Source: an uncultured Chryseobacterium sp. | Lineage (GTDB): Bacteria > Bacteroidota > Bacteroidia > Flavobacteriales > Weeksellaceae | Assembly (NCBI GenBank): GCA_913778085.1 | Contig: CAJYXJ010000068.1 | Location: 29,927 to 93,926 of the forward strand | Direction: 5' to 3' | Length of the DNA: 64,000 bases | Part shown: one piece after another, positions 54,253 through 63,611 of the stretch | Layout of the letters: every line of letters begins with the position of its first letter | Numbering within the stretch: position 1 is the first letter of the stretch | Notes under the pieces: generated by a model | The model's database searches: none | What the model saw: only the letters and a program-made list of their open reading frames with translations | Told to the model about the DNA's origin: nothing | Translations under genes and position numbers: made by a program

Positions 54253-55518
54253 CTATTTAATATCGACGACATACATCGTTCCTTTGTCTACTTTTCCGGT
54301 TTTGGGAAGGATCTTCGCTTTGGGGTTTCCGTTTCCGTCGTCTACGATTCCAAAGTCATCATCATTGAAAACCGCCAGCTTATTGTTGCCAAGGTAGACG
54401 ATTCCCTCAAATTTATCATGCTCATAGCCTATTTTGGAGACCAGATCTACTGCAAGCGTTTTTGAAACGGCCTGGATTCCTGCTGCGGAAATCTCAGCCC
54501 ACGTACATTGTTCAAGAGCTTTTCCGTTGATCTTCAGTCCGTCGACGGCACTCAGGTCGGAACCGTTTACATCAGAAGCGCCTGAAATGTTGATCCTGTA
54601 TACTTTTTTAATCCCGCCTTGAGAACCGAAATTTCCGTCTCTTTCAATCACCAGGAACTCCGTGTTGCTGAGGGCGGTAATGTCACATACCGAATCGGAA
54701 GCACCGCCGTCCTGCTGGTACAGAAACTGCTTTGTCTGTCCGGTCGCGATATCGAAAGTAACAATCCGTGTTAAGGTCTTATTGGTCGCTAAGCTTTTGC
54801 TGGGTACATACATCATCGATTGTATCGTTCCTACCAGCGTTTTTCCGTCCGGCGTGATGCATAAGCCTTCCATTCCGCGGTTAGCTCTTCTTTTGGCCAG
54901 CACCGCCGGCAGCTTACGTGTTCCCGTATTCACCCCGATCGGGCTGATTCTTTCCATTTCCACTCCTTCAGCTGTATAATGTACGATATGAGGACCATAC
55001 TCATCGGATACCCAGAATGTCCCGTCTGCTGCGGCCACAATGCTCTCACTGTCCAATCCGTAATTATCCGTTCCCAGCACACTTCCGTTGGCATCATAAG
55101 CAATTTCACCAGTACTTCCCATTCCTGCAGGGTTTGGTAATCCCGTAATCGGCTGTCCAGATGGATTTTTAAGCTTTATATATTTGATAACCTCTACATT
55201 CCCTTCTGCATTGATCTTGAAATGCATGATTGTAGGTGTAAAAGAAGGGCTTAAGAATTTTTTTCCGTTTAAATAATCCGTATTCGGGCCACGGTCGGTA
55301 ATCACATAGAACTCTCCCTTTCTTGTTGGATGTGCTGCTGCTCCGGATCCGAAACCTCCATTGATTACAGCAACCCCGTTAACAGTTGCCAGGGTGCTGA
55401 AGGGAAACTCCTGAGGCAGCTTGGAATAATTGATATCCTGGATGTTATCAGCCGTTTCAAAATCTTTGCAGGCTGCCAAAGCGGTAAGCATAAATGCAGA
55501 AAATAGTATTTTTTTCAT
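54253..55518 (-). CDS. Esterase-like activity of phytase family lipoprotein
   Basis: 421 residues. The signal peptide ends in LTALAAC, a lipobox. The mature chain is a beta-propeller-like fold with YVITDRGPN, GLDSESIVAAADGTFWVSDE and GIEGL-type segments (here ANRGMEGLCITPDGK), which are typical of the phytase-like esterase family (DUF3616/phytase-like). The C-terminus has KFEGIVYLGNNKLAVFNDDDFG, again with metal-binding acids. It probably releases phosphate or cleaves phosphoesters at the cell surface; the substrate is unknown. It stands alone. Confidence 0.85.
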   Translation of the reverse strand: MKKILFSAFMLTALAACKDFETADNIQDINYSKLPQEFPFSTLATVNGVAVINGGFGSGAAAHPTRKGEFYVITDRGPNTDYLNGKKFLSPSFTPTIMHFKINAEGNVEVIKYIKLKNPSGQPITGLPNPAGMGSTGEIAYDANGSVLGTDNYGLDSESIVAAADGTFWVSDEYGPHIVHYTAEGVEMERISPIGVNTGTRKLPAVLAKRRANRGMEGLCITPDGKTLVGTIQSMMYVPSKSLATNKTLTRIVTFDIATGQTKQFLYQQDGGASDSVCDITALSNTEFLVIERDGNFGSQGGIKKVYRINISGASDVNGSDLSAVDGLKINGKALEQCTWAEISAAGIQAVSKTLAVDLVSKIGYEHDKFEGIVYLGNNKLAVFNDDDFGIVDDGNGNPKAKILPKTGKVDKGTMYVVDIK

Positions 55519-56116
55519 GTCTGTCTATTGTGACGCGAAAGTACTGATGCTGTATGAACTGATGTTTAAGACAATGCTAAGTGTAGTTTAAATAAATAAC
55601 CGCCTATATTAATTTTACTGCCAATATTAATCCGCCATTTGGATTCTATAAAACAAATATTTGGGAAAATAAAGAGATCCGATTGCCAAAAATGAGGTAC
55701 TGTGTATAACAATCTCTATATAAACAGCTCTTAACATTAAAATAAATGCTCTGAATTTTTCCAGAATAAAAAATCATTTATCTCATTGTGAGCATAAAAT
55801 TTTTATGCATCTCTGGCTTAAATCATCCCTATCATGCTATGTCATTTGTTTTATAATAATTTAACCTATATCTATTTGGTCACAAAAATTTTGTTATATT
55901 TGTGTACTAAAGTTTTTTACCAAAACTTAAAAACACAATAATAAAGATCATTTTTTCGAAAAAATTTAACTATGAAAAAAATCTATGTATTGCTTATTCC
56001 CCTATTTTCCTTATTACAAATTTGCTCAGGTAGCTTTTAAGACCATACCTCCCTCTTTAATTTTTGATTTACCGATCCGGAAAACATAATCTATTCATAT
56101 AAATTTTTTACAATCA
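55519..56116. promoter_or_regulatory. Long leader region with the promoter of the fibrinogen-like cluster
   Basis: About 600 bp. TTG at 55876 and TATATTTG at 55895-55902 form a plausible promoter. The sequence acctatatctatttg before it recurs at 62140-62154 with another TATATTTG at 62174-62181, upstream of the truncated gene at 62278. A fragment of a related signal peptide lies at 55972-56040. The first 250 bp hold nothing clear. Confidence 0.6.
55972..56040 (+). pseudogene. Remnant of a secreted-protein gene start
   Basis: ATG at 55972 opens a signal-peptide-like chain of 22 residues (MKKIYVLLIPLFSLLQ...) and then a stop at 56038-56040. A one-base shift would give the AQVAF that the related start at 62278 shows as AQVAI. 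I read it as the decayed beginning of another member of this cluster, with its promoter still present. Confidence 0.55.
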
Positions 56117-57787
56117 ATGAAAAAAAACTTATTAACTGCGGCTGCCCTCGCTTGCTCGGCAGTCATGTATTCCCAGGTAGGAATAAACACCAATAATCCG
56201 CAGGCCACCCTGCATGTCGACGCCGGCAAGGACAACCCCTCTACCGGTATTCCCAACACTTCGCAGCAAAGTAACGACTTTGTAGTAACTTCCGCGGGCA
56301 ACGTAGGGATTTCCACAACATCGCCCACAAACAAACTACATGTAGTCGCAGCGTCTAATCCATTACGGATGAGCGGACTTGCGAATGCACAGAAGACCGA
56401 TTCTCTGCTTACCGTAGATGCCGCTACTGGAGTAGTAAGGATGAGAAGTATTAATTCTATTTCCTCAAACTCTTCTGCCACCTGCAACCCCAATCTGAAA
56501 CCGGGAACCATTTCCCACAACCAGCCTTACGGCTGTTCGGGATACGATCCGGGGGTATTTACTTCCTCTGCAGCAGATCCCGGACTCGGAGGAACCGTGT
56601 CCTATACCTGGCAGCAGAGCACTGACGGAGGAGCTACATGGACGGCTGCTTCAGGAACCAACAATGTGCAGAATTACGATCCGCCGGCCCTTACTTTCCC
56701 AACCCAGTTCAGAAGGGCAGCTGTAAACTACTGTGGAGCAACGTACAGCAATACCGTCTCTATAGCCATTGATGGAGCCAGTTTAGGAATTACAGCGACT
56801 CCATGCGCCATTGCACCGGGAGAAAGCACCTCGCTGTCTCTGGGATTGTATACCGGATCATCAATCACCAGCTGGTCGATATCCCCTTCCGCGGGAATGA
56901 CTTTCAGCAGCACCAATACACCCAATACAACCCTGACCGCCTCTCCGACTGCGGCAACAGGATCTTATACGGTATCGGCAACGTTCAACAGTGCTTCCTG
57001 CGGAACAAAAACCTTTACGAAAACCATTACGGTGGTTCCTGCGGGAGTAAATGTTGGCAACCTGAAGACCTCCTGTAAAGACATTCTGGATTCGGGGGCA
57101 TCTACCGGAAACGGGACTTACTGGATCGATCCGGACGGAAGCGGAAATGCTTACTGCGCCGAGCAGGTATACTGTAATATGACCGACAACGGAGGCGGAT
57201 GGACCTTAATTCTGAAATCCATGAACAACAACGGAGATTTCCAGTACAGTTCAGCAATCTGGGCTTCGGGAGCAACATTCAATACCTCTGATTTGAACAT
57301 CAGTAATGCAAGCACAAGCAATGCGCTGTACAGACCTTACAATTATTTATCCGCAAAAGAATTCTGGGTAGACTTTGTAACGACACCCGATCTTACTCCT
57401 TTCACCGTACCAACGGCTGGAACACCGAAAGCTCTGGCCAATTCCACATTGAATGCAAATGTTGCCAACCAGTACTTAAATCAGCCCCTGCAATCTTCAG
57501 GAATGAACAGTACCTATTTTACGCCTTCCAATGCTTATTCTTATCAGACCGGAGGGGTGGGTAACGGTATCAATTTAGGATCAACCTACGCTTCCGTACG
57601 GTTCGGAATGCTGTCGAATAATGAAACCAATGAAATTTTCAATACTTCGGATTCGTCCATAGGTATCGGAGCAAAAAATACCGTTGGTAATTCCGGTTCC
57701 GGAAACGCATACAATCCTATTGGCAATGAATATTTTAACGGAGCTAACGGGTTAGGCTTTTACAAAGCACTCCTTTGGGCCAGATAA
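56117..57787 (+). CDS. Secreted fibrinogen/intelectin-like protein, copy 1
   Basis: 556 residues with a signal peptide (MKKNLLTAAALACSAVMYSQ). Next comes the head VGINTNNPQATLHVDA, common in Bacteroidota surface proteins. A central region follows with cysteines and TISHNQPYGCSGYDPG. The C-terminal part (from about 320) contains SCKDILDSG, GTYWIDPDGSG, YCAEQVYCNMTDNGGGWTL, the start of the fibrinogen-related/intelectin fold that binds glycans in animals. The protein ends GFYKALLWAR. Probably a secreted, disulfide-rich binding protein. The two next genes are close copies. Confidence 0.8.
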   Translation: MKKNLLTAAALACSAVMYSQVGINTNNPQATLHVDAGKDNPSTGIPNTSQQSNDFVVTSAGNVGISTTSPTNKLHVVAASNPLRMSGLANAQKTDSLLTVDAATGVVRMRSINSISSNSSATCNPNLKPGTISHNQPYGCSGYDPGVFTSSAADPGLGGTVSYTWQQSTDGGATWTAASGTNNVQNYDPPALTFPTQFRRAAVNYCGATYSNTVSIAIDGASLGITATPCAIAPGESTSLSLGLYTGSSITSWSISPSAGMTFSSTNTPNTTLTASPTAATGSYTVSATFNSASCGTKTFTKTITVVPAGVNVGNLKTSCKDILDSGASTGNGTYWIDPDGSGNAYCAEQVYCNMTDNGGGWTLILKSMNNNGDFQYSSAIWASGATFNTSDLNISNASTSNALYRPYNYLSAKEFWVDFVTTPDLTPFTVPTAGTPKALANSTLNANVANQYLNQPLQSSGMNSTYFTPSNAYSYQTGGVGNGINLGSTYASVRFGMLSNNETNEIFNTSDSSIGIGAKNTVGNSGSGNAYNPIGNEYFNGANGLGFYKALLWAR

Positions 57788-57817
57788 TCACTTTTTAATA
57801 TCACATAATTCATAATC

Positions 57818-59509
57818 ATGAACAAAAAATTAGTTATTTGCCTCCTCATGTTCTTAGGAGTAAATATATATTCCCAGATAGGAATAAATACTACTAATCC
57901 GCAGGCTATCCTGCATGTCGATGCCGCTAAAGACAATCCTTCCACCGGCATTCCAAACGCTTCGCAGCAAAGCAATGACTTTGTAGTAACTTCCTCAGGA
58001 AATGTAGGAGTTGCCACTATAGTGCCTGCAAATAAGCTTCAGATCGTTTCTTCTTCCAATCCTTTACGACTGAACGGCCTGGTCAACGCTCAGAAAACAG
58101 ACTCCCTGCTTACCGTGGACGCTGCTACGGGAGTGGTAAGGATGATAAGTGTAAATTCAGTTGCAGGAACTTCTTCAAATGTTTGCAATCCAGGCATCAA
58201 GCCGGGTACGATTTCCCACAACCAGCCTTACGGCTGTTCGGGATATAATCCGGGGGTATTCACTTCCTCTGCAGCAGATCCCGGGATCGGAGGAACCGTG
58301 GCCTATACCTGGCAGCAGAGTACCGACGGAGGAGCTACCTGGGCAGCTGCTTCAGGAACAAACAATGTACAGAATTATGATCCGCCGGCCCTTACATTCC
58401 CAACCCAGTTCAGAAGAGCTGCCGCCAATTATTGCGGGGTAACGTACAGTAATGCTGTAGATATCGCCATCGACGGAGCCAGTTCGGGTATTACAGCAAC
58501 TCCATGCGCCATCGCACCGGGAGAAAGCACCTCGCTGTCTCTGGGATTGTATACCGGATCATCAATGTCAAGCTGGTCCGTATCTCCTTCGACGGGAATG
58601 ACCTTCAGCAGCACCAATACCCCAAATACGACCCTGACCGCCTCTTCAAATGCAGCAACAGGATCTTATACCGTAACGGCCACGCTTTCCAGTGCCGCGT
58701 GTGGAACAAAAACCTTTACAAAAACCATTACAGTAGTTCCTGCGGGAGTAAATGTAGTCAATCTGAAATCTTCCTGTAAAGAGATCCTGGATTCGGGATT
58801 ATCCACCGGAAACGGGACTTACTGGATCGATCCGGACGGAAGCGGAAACGCTTATTGTGCCGAGCAGGTATATTGTAATATGACCGACAACGGAGGCGGA
58901 TGGACCTTAATCCTGAAATCGATGAACAATAACTCTGACTTCCAGTACAGTTCAGGAATATGGGCTTCGGGAGCGACATTCAATACTACCGATTTCGATA
59001 TCACCAATGCCAGCATAAGCAATGCCCTGTACAGATCTTATAACTACCTGTCTGCAAAAGAATTCTGGGTAGATTTTGTAACAACACCTGATCTTACTCC
59101 TTTCACCGTACCAACGGCTGGAACACCGAAAGCTCTGGCCAATTCCACATTGAATGCAAATGTTGCCAACCAGTATTTAAATCAGCCCCTGCAATCTTCA
59201 GGAATGAACAGCACCTATTTTACGCCTTCCAATGCTTATTCTTATCAGACCGGAGGAGTGGGTAACGGTATCAATTTAGGAGCAGCCTACTCTTCCGTAC
59301 GATTCGGAATGCTGTCGAATAATGAAACCAATGAAATTTTCAATACTTCGGATTCGGCTATCGGTATCGGAGCATTTGATAAAGCCGTTCAAACAGGAAA
59401 TACCGTTGGTAATTTCGGTTCCGGAAACGCATACTACCCTATAGGCAATGAATATTTTAACGGAACTAACGGATTAGGCTTTTACAAGGCACTGCTTTGG
59501 GCCAGATAA
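57818..59509 (+). CDS. Secreted fibrinogen/intelectin-like protein, copy 2
   Basis: 563 residues, signal peptide ending NIYSQ. It is nearly identical to copy 1 through the central region and C-terminal domain (SCKEILDSG, TDNGGGWTLILKS). It differs mainly at the N-terminus, at scattered replacements, and by a short insertion near the C-terminus (FDKAVQTGNTV). It starts 30 bp after copy 1 ends. The three copies share long identical stretches, including silent sites, so duplication or gene conversion is recent. Confidence 0.8.
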   Translation: MNKKLVICLLMFLGVNIYSQIGINTTNPQAILHVDAAKDNPSTGIPNASQQSNDFVVTSSGNVGVATIVPANKLQIVSSSNPLRLNGLVNAQKTDSLLTVDAATGVVRMISVNSVAGTSSNVCNPGIKPGTISHNQPYGCSGYNPGVFTSSAADPGIGGTVAYTWQQSTDGGATWAAASGTNNVQNYDPPALTFPTQFRRAAANYCGVTYSNAVDIAIDGASSGITATPCAIAPGESTSLSLGLYTGSSMSSWSVSPSTGMTFSSTNTPNTTLTASSNAATGSYTVTATLSSAACGTKTFTKTITVVPAGVNVVNLKSSCKEILDSGLSTGNGTYWIDPDGSGNAYCAEQVYCNMTDNGGGWTLILKSMNNNSDFQYSSGIWASGATFNTTDFDITNASISNALYRSYNYLSAKEFWVDFVTTPDLTPFTVPTAGTPKALANSTLNANVANQYLNQPLQSSGMNSTYFTPSNAYSYQTGGVGNGINLGAAYSSVRFGMLSNNETNEIFNTSDSAIGIGAFDKAVQTGNTVGNFGSGNAYYPIGNEYFNGTNGLGFYKALLWAR

Positions 59510-59541
59510 TCACCGCTTTCACATCATATAATTTATAAATC

Positions 59542-61245
59542 ATGATCAATAAATTAGTTATTTGCGCCCTGGTATTTTCAGGAATAAATATATACTCTCA
59601 GGTGGGGATCAATACAAAGAACCCACAAACGACCTTTCACATTGACGGTGCTAAGGATAACCCTTTAACCGGAGTTCCCAATACTGCACAACAGAGCAAT
59701 GACTTTGTGATTACCTCAGCAGGAGATGTAGGTATCGGAACAATAAATCCCACCAATAAAGTTCACGTAGTATCACTCTCCAATCCTTTAAAGCTGAACG
59801 GTCTGGTGAATGCACAGAAGACGGACTCCCTGCTTACCGTAGATGGTTCGGGAGTGGTAAGGATGAGGAGCATCAATTCCGTCTCCGGAAACTCTTCCAG
59901 TGCCTGTAATCCGAGCATCAGGCCGGGAACCATTTCCCACAACCAGCCTTATGGCTGTTCGGGATACGATCCGGGGGTGTTCACTTCCTCTGCAGCAGAT
60001 CCCGGAATCGGAGGAACCGTGGCCTATACCTGGCAGCAGAGCACCGACGGGGGAGCTACCTGGGCAGCTGCTTCAGGAACCAACAATGTGCAGAATTACG
60101 ACCCGCCGGCCCTTACTTTCCCAACCCAGTTCAGAAGAGCAGCTGTAAACTACTGTGGAGCAAGCTACAGTAATATTGTTAATATTGCCATCGACGGAGC
60201 CAGTTCGGGTATTACAGCAACTCCATGCGCCATCGCACCGGGAGAAAGCACCTCGCTGTCTCTGGGATTATATACCGGATCATCAATGATCAGCTGGTCG
60301 ATATCCCCTTCCACAGGAATGACTTTCAGCAGCACCAATACACCGAATACGACCCTGACCGCCTCTCCGACTGCGGCAACAGGATCTTATACCGTGACAG
60401 GAACATTCAGCAGTGCTGCCTGCGGAACAAAAACCTTTACAAAAACCATTACGGTAATTCCTTCGGGAGTAACGATAGCAAATCTGAAATCTTCCTGTAA
60501 AGAGATCCTGGATTCGGGAGCATCTACCGGAAACGGGACTTACTGGATCGATCCGGACGGAAGCGGAAACGCTTACTGCGCCGAGCAGGTATACTGTAAT
60601 ATGACCGACAACGGAGGTGGATGGACCTTAATCCTGAAATCCATGAACAACAACGGAGATTTCCAGTACAGTTCGGGAATATGGGCTTCCGGAGCAACAT
60701 TCAATACTTCCGATTTTAACATCAGTAATTCGAGCACGGCAAATGCTTTATACAAACCTTACAATTATTTATCCGCAAAAGAATTCTGGGTAGATTTTGT
60801 AACGACACCCGATCTTACTCCTTTCACCGTACCAACGGCTGGAACACCGCAGGCACTAGCCAATTCCACATTGAATGCAAATGTTGCCAATCAGTATTTA
60901 AATCAGCCTTGTACTGTAAATGGGGTTCCTTCTACTTATTATACTCCCGGAAATGCGTATACCTGGTTAACGGGAGCCATGGCCAACGGAGTCAATATTG
61001 GGACCGGTAATTTTGGAGCTGCCCGTTTTGGAACAGTGTTGAATAATGAAACCTATGAAGTATTCAATACAGCTGATTTCGGTATCGGTATCGGCGTAAA
61101 AGGAGTTCCTAGTGCTACCTGGGGTTCCGGAAACGCTATCGGACAAAATTACGGTTCGGGAACGCCAAGCGGTACGAATTGCCTTCCTGAGGTGAACGGT
61201 ACGAATCCCGGAGGCTTTTATAAAGCGGTTCTATGGGCAAGATAA
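59542..61245 (+). CDS. Secreted fibrinogen/intelectin-like protein, copy 3
   Basis: 567 residues, signal peptide ending NIYSQ. The first 440 residues match copies 1 and 2. After YLNQP the end diverges fully (CTVNGVPSTYYTPGNAYTW ...), with an extra pair of cysteines and a GTPSGTNCLPEVNGTNPGG stretch, then the shared end FYKAVLWAR. The binding part of the fold is thus exchanged in this copy. It overlaps the start of the next gene by 13 bases. Confidence 0.8.
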   Translation: MINKLVICALVFSGINIYSQVGINTKNPQTTFHIDGAKDNPLTGVPNTAQQSNDFVITSAGDVGIGTINPTNKVHVVSLSNPLKLNGLVNAQKTDSLLTVDGSGVVRMRSINSVSGNSSSACNPSIRPGTISHNQPYGCSGYDPGVFTSSAADPGIGGTVAYTWQQSTDGGATWAAASGTNNVQNYDPPALTFPTQFRRAAVNYCGASYSNIVNIAIDGASSGITATPCAIAPGESTSLSLGLYTGSSMISWSISPSTGMTFSSTNTPNTTLTASPTAATGSYTVTGTFSSAACGTKTFTKTITVIPSGVTIANLKSSCKEILDSGASTGNGTYWIDPDGSGNAYCAEQVYCNMTDNGGGWTLILKSMNNNGDFQYSSGIWASGATFNTSDFNISNSSTANALYKPYNYLSAKEFWVDFVTTPDLTPFTVPTAGTPQALANSTLNANVANQYLNQPCTVNGVPSTYYTPGNAYTWLTGAMANGVNIGTGNFGAARFGTVLNNETYEVFNTADFGIGIGVKGVPSATWGSGNAIGQNYGSGTPSGTNCLPEVNGTNPGGFYKAVLWAR

Positions 61246-61766
61246 TCCTTGTGTTATTGATCGCTTTCTGCTCTTCAGTTTCCGGGCAATCCGGAGACTG
61301 CAGCGCAGATTTCCTGCAAAAAGAAATGGAAAACAGAAAGGCGGCTTTTTCACAGATGTACCGTCCGGGAAACCTTATGGAAGATCATAATTTCGGCAAT
61401 ACCCGTCTTTATGATTTCAAGTCTGAGCATACGCTCATTTTTTTCTGGAAAACGGATTGCCCGTTCTGTAAAAAACTGCTTGCTGAAATCTGCTTGATTC
61501 TGCAGAAAAACAACAGCGAAAAAGTTCAGGTTATAGGCGTCTGCCTGGATGAAGATAAAAGCAACTGGGAAAAGCATGAGTTTGTAACTTCCGGTACTTA
61601 TCCCAATCTCCTGAATGTATATGCCGATAAAAGCTATTTCAGCAATATCGCCATACAATATCATATTTATGCAACCCCTTCGATGATTATTTTAAATGAT
61701 GAGCACCGATTTGAGAAATTGCCTAAAAATCAGGATGAACTAAGAATAATGTTCGGTTATAATTAA
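61233..61766 (+). CDS. Secreted TlpA/thioredoxin-like protein
   Basis: 177 residues. A signal peptide (ends SVSGQ) precedes a thioredoxin-like fold with the redox pair CPFC (C76, C79) in FFWKTDCPFCKK and the cis-Pro segment YATPSMIIL. It overlaps copy 3 by 13 bp, so it is co-translated. A periplasmic oxidoreductase encoded with three cysteine-rich secreted proteins suggests that it helps their disulfides form (inference). Confidence 0.85.
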   Translation: MGKIILVLLIAFCSSVSGQSGDCSADFLQKEMENRKAAFSQMYRPGNLMEDHNFGNTRLYDFKSEHTLIFFWKTDCPFCKKLLAEICLILQKNNSEKVQVIGVCLDEDKSNWEKHEFVTSGTYPNLLNVYADKSYFSNIAIQYHIYATPSMIILNDEHRFEKLPKNQDELRIMFGYN

Positions 61767-61824
61767 AACAGAATTTTATCTTAATCAAATTTATCCCCCA
61801 TCGAAAAGTTTGTGGGAAAATACT

Positions 61825-61861
61825 ACAGAGCGGAGGACTTGTCTTTCGCTCTGTTCTTTTA
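61825..61861 (+). terminator. Terminator of the fibrinogen-like operon
   Basis: Stem acagagcg/cgctctgt with a loop of about 14 nt, followed by tctttta. Confidence 0.65.
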
Positions 61862-62277
61862 TGCAGTTTTCTGAACAGATCATTTCTTACTATGATCGAT
61901 GAACAGAATTATGTAAAAGTTCAGACATTAAATAATCTGAAATCATTTATTATATCTAATCATGTTTTAAAGGATTATTCTTCATAGTGAATAAAATTAT
62001 TCCACTGTATATGAGCAAATTAACCAATGGTCCTTTTATAAACCAGGCCATATTGTCTCATCATGGACATAAATTGCATTATCGTTTTTTGAATTGATTA
62101 TTAATCCTGAAAGCACAATTGGTTACCTTGCAACAAATTACCTATATCTATTTGTTCAGATAAAATTAATCGTTATATTTGCGGCACAAGTCTTTTCGGA
62201 GGTTTAATCAACAGAATGGCAAAGAAGAATTTTCTCATAAAAATTTAGTTTATATTATATTCCAGATAAAATTAAAT
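61862..62277. other. AT-rich stretch with a second copy of the cluster promoter
   Basis: TTG at 62152, 19 nt, TATATTTG at 62174-62181, preceded by the same acctatatcta word as at 55863. No gene was found between 61862 and 62140. Confidence 0.55.
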
Positions 62278-62427
62278 ATGAAAAAAAATTTATGTATTGC
62301 AGCTTCCCTCATTTTTTCTGCTGCCACATATGCACAAGTAGCTATTAATAACAATTCTCTGAAAGCCACTCTGGACGTCACCGCAAAAACCACAGACCGA
62401 AGTAAACCCGAAGGCCTTTTTAAATGA
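62278..62427 (+). pseudogene. Truncated secreted-protein gene of the same head type
   Basis: Starts MKKNLCIAASLIFSAATYA, a signal peptide much like copy 1. The next part (QVAINNNSLKATLDVTAKTT and RSKPEGLFK) is the common head of Chryseobacterium surface proteins, which normally continues for hundreds of residues. Here a stop follows after 49 residues. I take it as a broken gene; its promoter at 62152-62181 looks intact. Confidence 0.65.
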
Positions 62428-62445
62428 AAGCTCGCTATAAACCAG

Positions 62446-62796
62446 ATGAAAAAAGTAACTAACACACACAACAACAGCTGGATCGGGATTTGTAAATTCA
62501 GACAAAGTCTGAAAGCGATGCATATTCATGATCTGGAAAAAAGCACTATGGGCACCCACCCCCTCTATAACTGCATTGAAAACGGAACGGCAGGTGTGAA
62601 AAAATTGAATCGGTTTGTGTTAAAGAAACTCAATAATGATAGGACGTCCGAAGACTTGACTAATTTTTATTCTTCCGGCAGCAGCCAGAGTACCGGGATT
62701 GAGAATTACACCTCCGATCACCTGCGGAACGATATTGCCGCCAATAGTATTACGCAGTCGCAATCCTGGGGATTTATCGCAGAGTTTCAGCAGTAA
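62446..62796 (+). CDS. Hypothetical protein or decayed tail, 116 aa
   Basis: 116 codons from ATG 62446. Not recognised. The chain contains ILSSGSSQST-like Ser-rich text near the end (FYSSGSSQSTGIENYTSD) and ends SQSWGFIAEFQQ. It lies just after the truncated gene at 62278 and may be a remnant of its lost 3' part in another frame. No promoter or terminator of its own is seen. Confidence 0.35.
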   Translation: MKKVTNTHNNSWIGICKFRQSLKAMHIHDLEKSTMGTHPLYNCIENGTAGVKKLNRFVLKKLNNDRTSEDLTNFYSSGSSQSTGIENYTSDHLRNDIAANSITQSQSWGFIAEFQQ

Positions 62797-62830
62797 TTAA
62801 TTTTCTGATATAAATGAATATTGTATAAAC

Positions 62831-63277
62831 ATGGACTTCAAAAGTATCCATATCGGAAATTTCGTAAAAAAAAGAGTTGCGGAGAATGGGATCGAAATAT
62901 CCCATATCTGTAAATTTATGAAATGTTCGGAAGATGAAATTTACAAAACCTATTCTTCCAAAGAAATTGCTACCGAAAAACTTCTGAAATGGAGTAAGCT
63001 GCTGGACTATGACTTCTTCAGAATTTACACCCAGCATCTTATTCTTTACTCACCGCCGGTAAACCAGAAAAAAAAGACCGGAACAAAAACCCAAAGCCCG
63101 GTATTCCGGAAAAATATTTACACCCGGGAAATTATAGATTTTATTATTGAGCTCTTACAAACAGGTGTAAAAACAAAATCTGAAATCATTCAGGAATACC
63201 GCATTCCGAAGACCACCCTTTACAAATGGATCAGCAAAGAAAACATAGAATTTCCTGATGAAAATAAAAACACCTGA
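62831..63277 (+). CDS. Small HTH protein, first gene of a repeated Chryseobacterium pair
   Basis: 148 residues. The N-terminal half (about 1-70) resembles a predicted DNA-binding region (GIEISHICKFMKCSEDEIYKTY). The C-terminal half ends with an HTH of the IS3/transposase OrfA type (EYRIPKTTLYKWISKENIEF). From memory such proteins are frequent in Chryseobacterium genomes, always followed by a partner like 63258, and are often labelled transposase without a catalytic domain. No transposase DDE is present here. Function unknown. Confidence 0.75.
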   Translation: MDFKSIHIGNFVKKRVAENGIEISHICKFMKCSEDEIYKTYSSKEIATEKLLKWSKLLDYDFFRIYTQHLILYSPPVNQKKKTGTKTQSPVFRKNIYTREIIDFIIELLQTGVKTKSEIIQEYRIPKTTLYKWISKENIEFPDENKNT

Positions 63278-63611
63278 TTACCGAAAAATCTATACGGATA
63301 TGATCCGGATGAAGTATCCTGAAAAAGAAGCATTATGCAGCAGCATCTTAAACAAAAGCCTTATTGAACCTTTGGATATTATCCGCCTGAATAATATTAT
63401 TACCGAAAGCAGCGATAAGAAAAAAATGCAGGACGACCAGAAACTGAAATCATATGATAAAAAAACAATCCTGCAGATTTTGGATTATCAGAAAAAGAAC
63501 AACCTGAACAATACGGAAACAGCAAAACACTTTAAGCTCAGCAGGAACAGCATTGCCAAATGGAAGAAGACGTTTTTTTCCACCGATGAGGCTGCAGATA
63601 AGCATTTTTAA
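63258..63611 (+). CDS. Small HTH protein, second gene of the pair
   Basis: 117 residues; it overlaps the preceding gene by 20 bp. The N-terminus (DYRKIYTDMIRMKYPEK) is helical, and the C-terminal HTH reads NNTETAKHFKLSRNSIAKWKK. A 29-codon remnant of the same type lies at 21822-21911. The pair may be a regulator or a degenerate mobile unit. Confidence 0.75.
   Translation: MKIKTPDYRKIYTDMIRMKYPEKEALCSSILNKSLIEPLDIIRLNNIITESSDKKKMQDDQKLKSYDKKTILQILDYQKKNNLNNTETAKHFKLSRNSIAKWKKTFFSTDEAADKHF

Noticed and set aside
62831-63611. Complete insertion sequence of the IS3 type
   Set aside because: Only HTH proteins are visible; there is no DDE catalytic frame and no terminal inverted repeats were found in the visible flanks.
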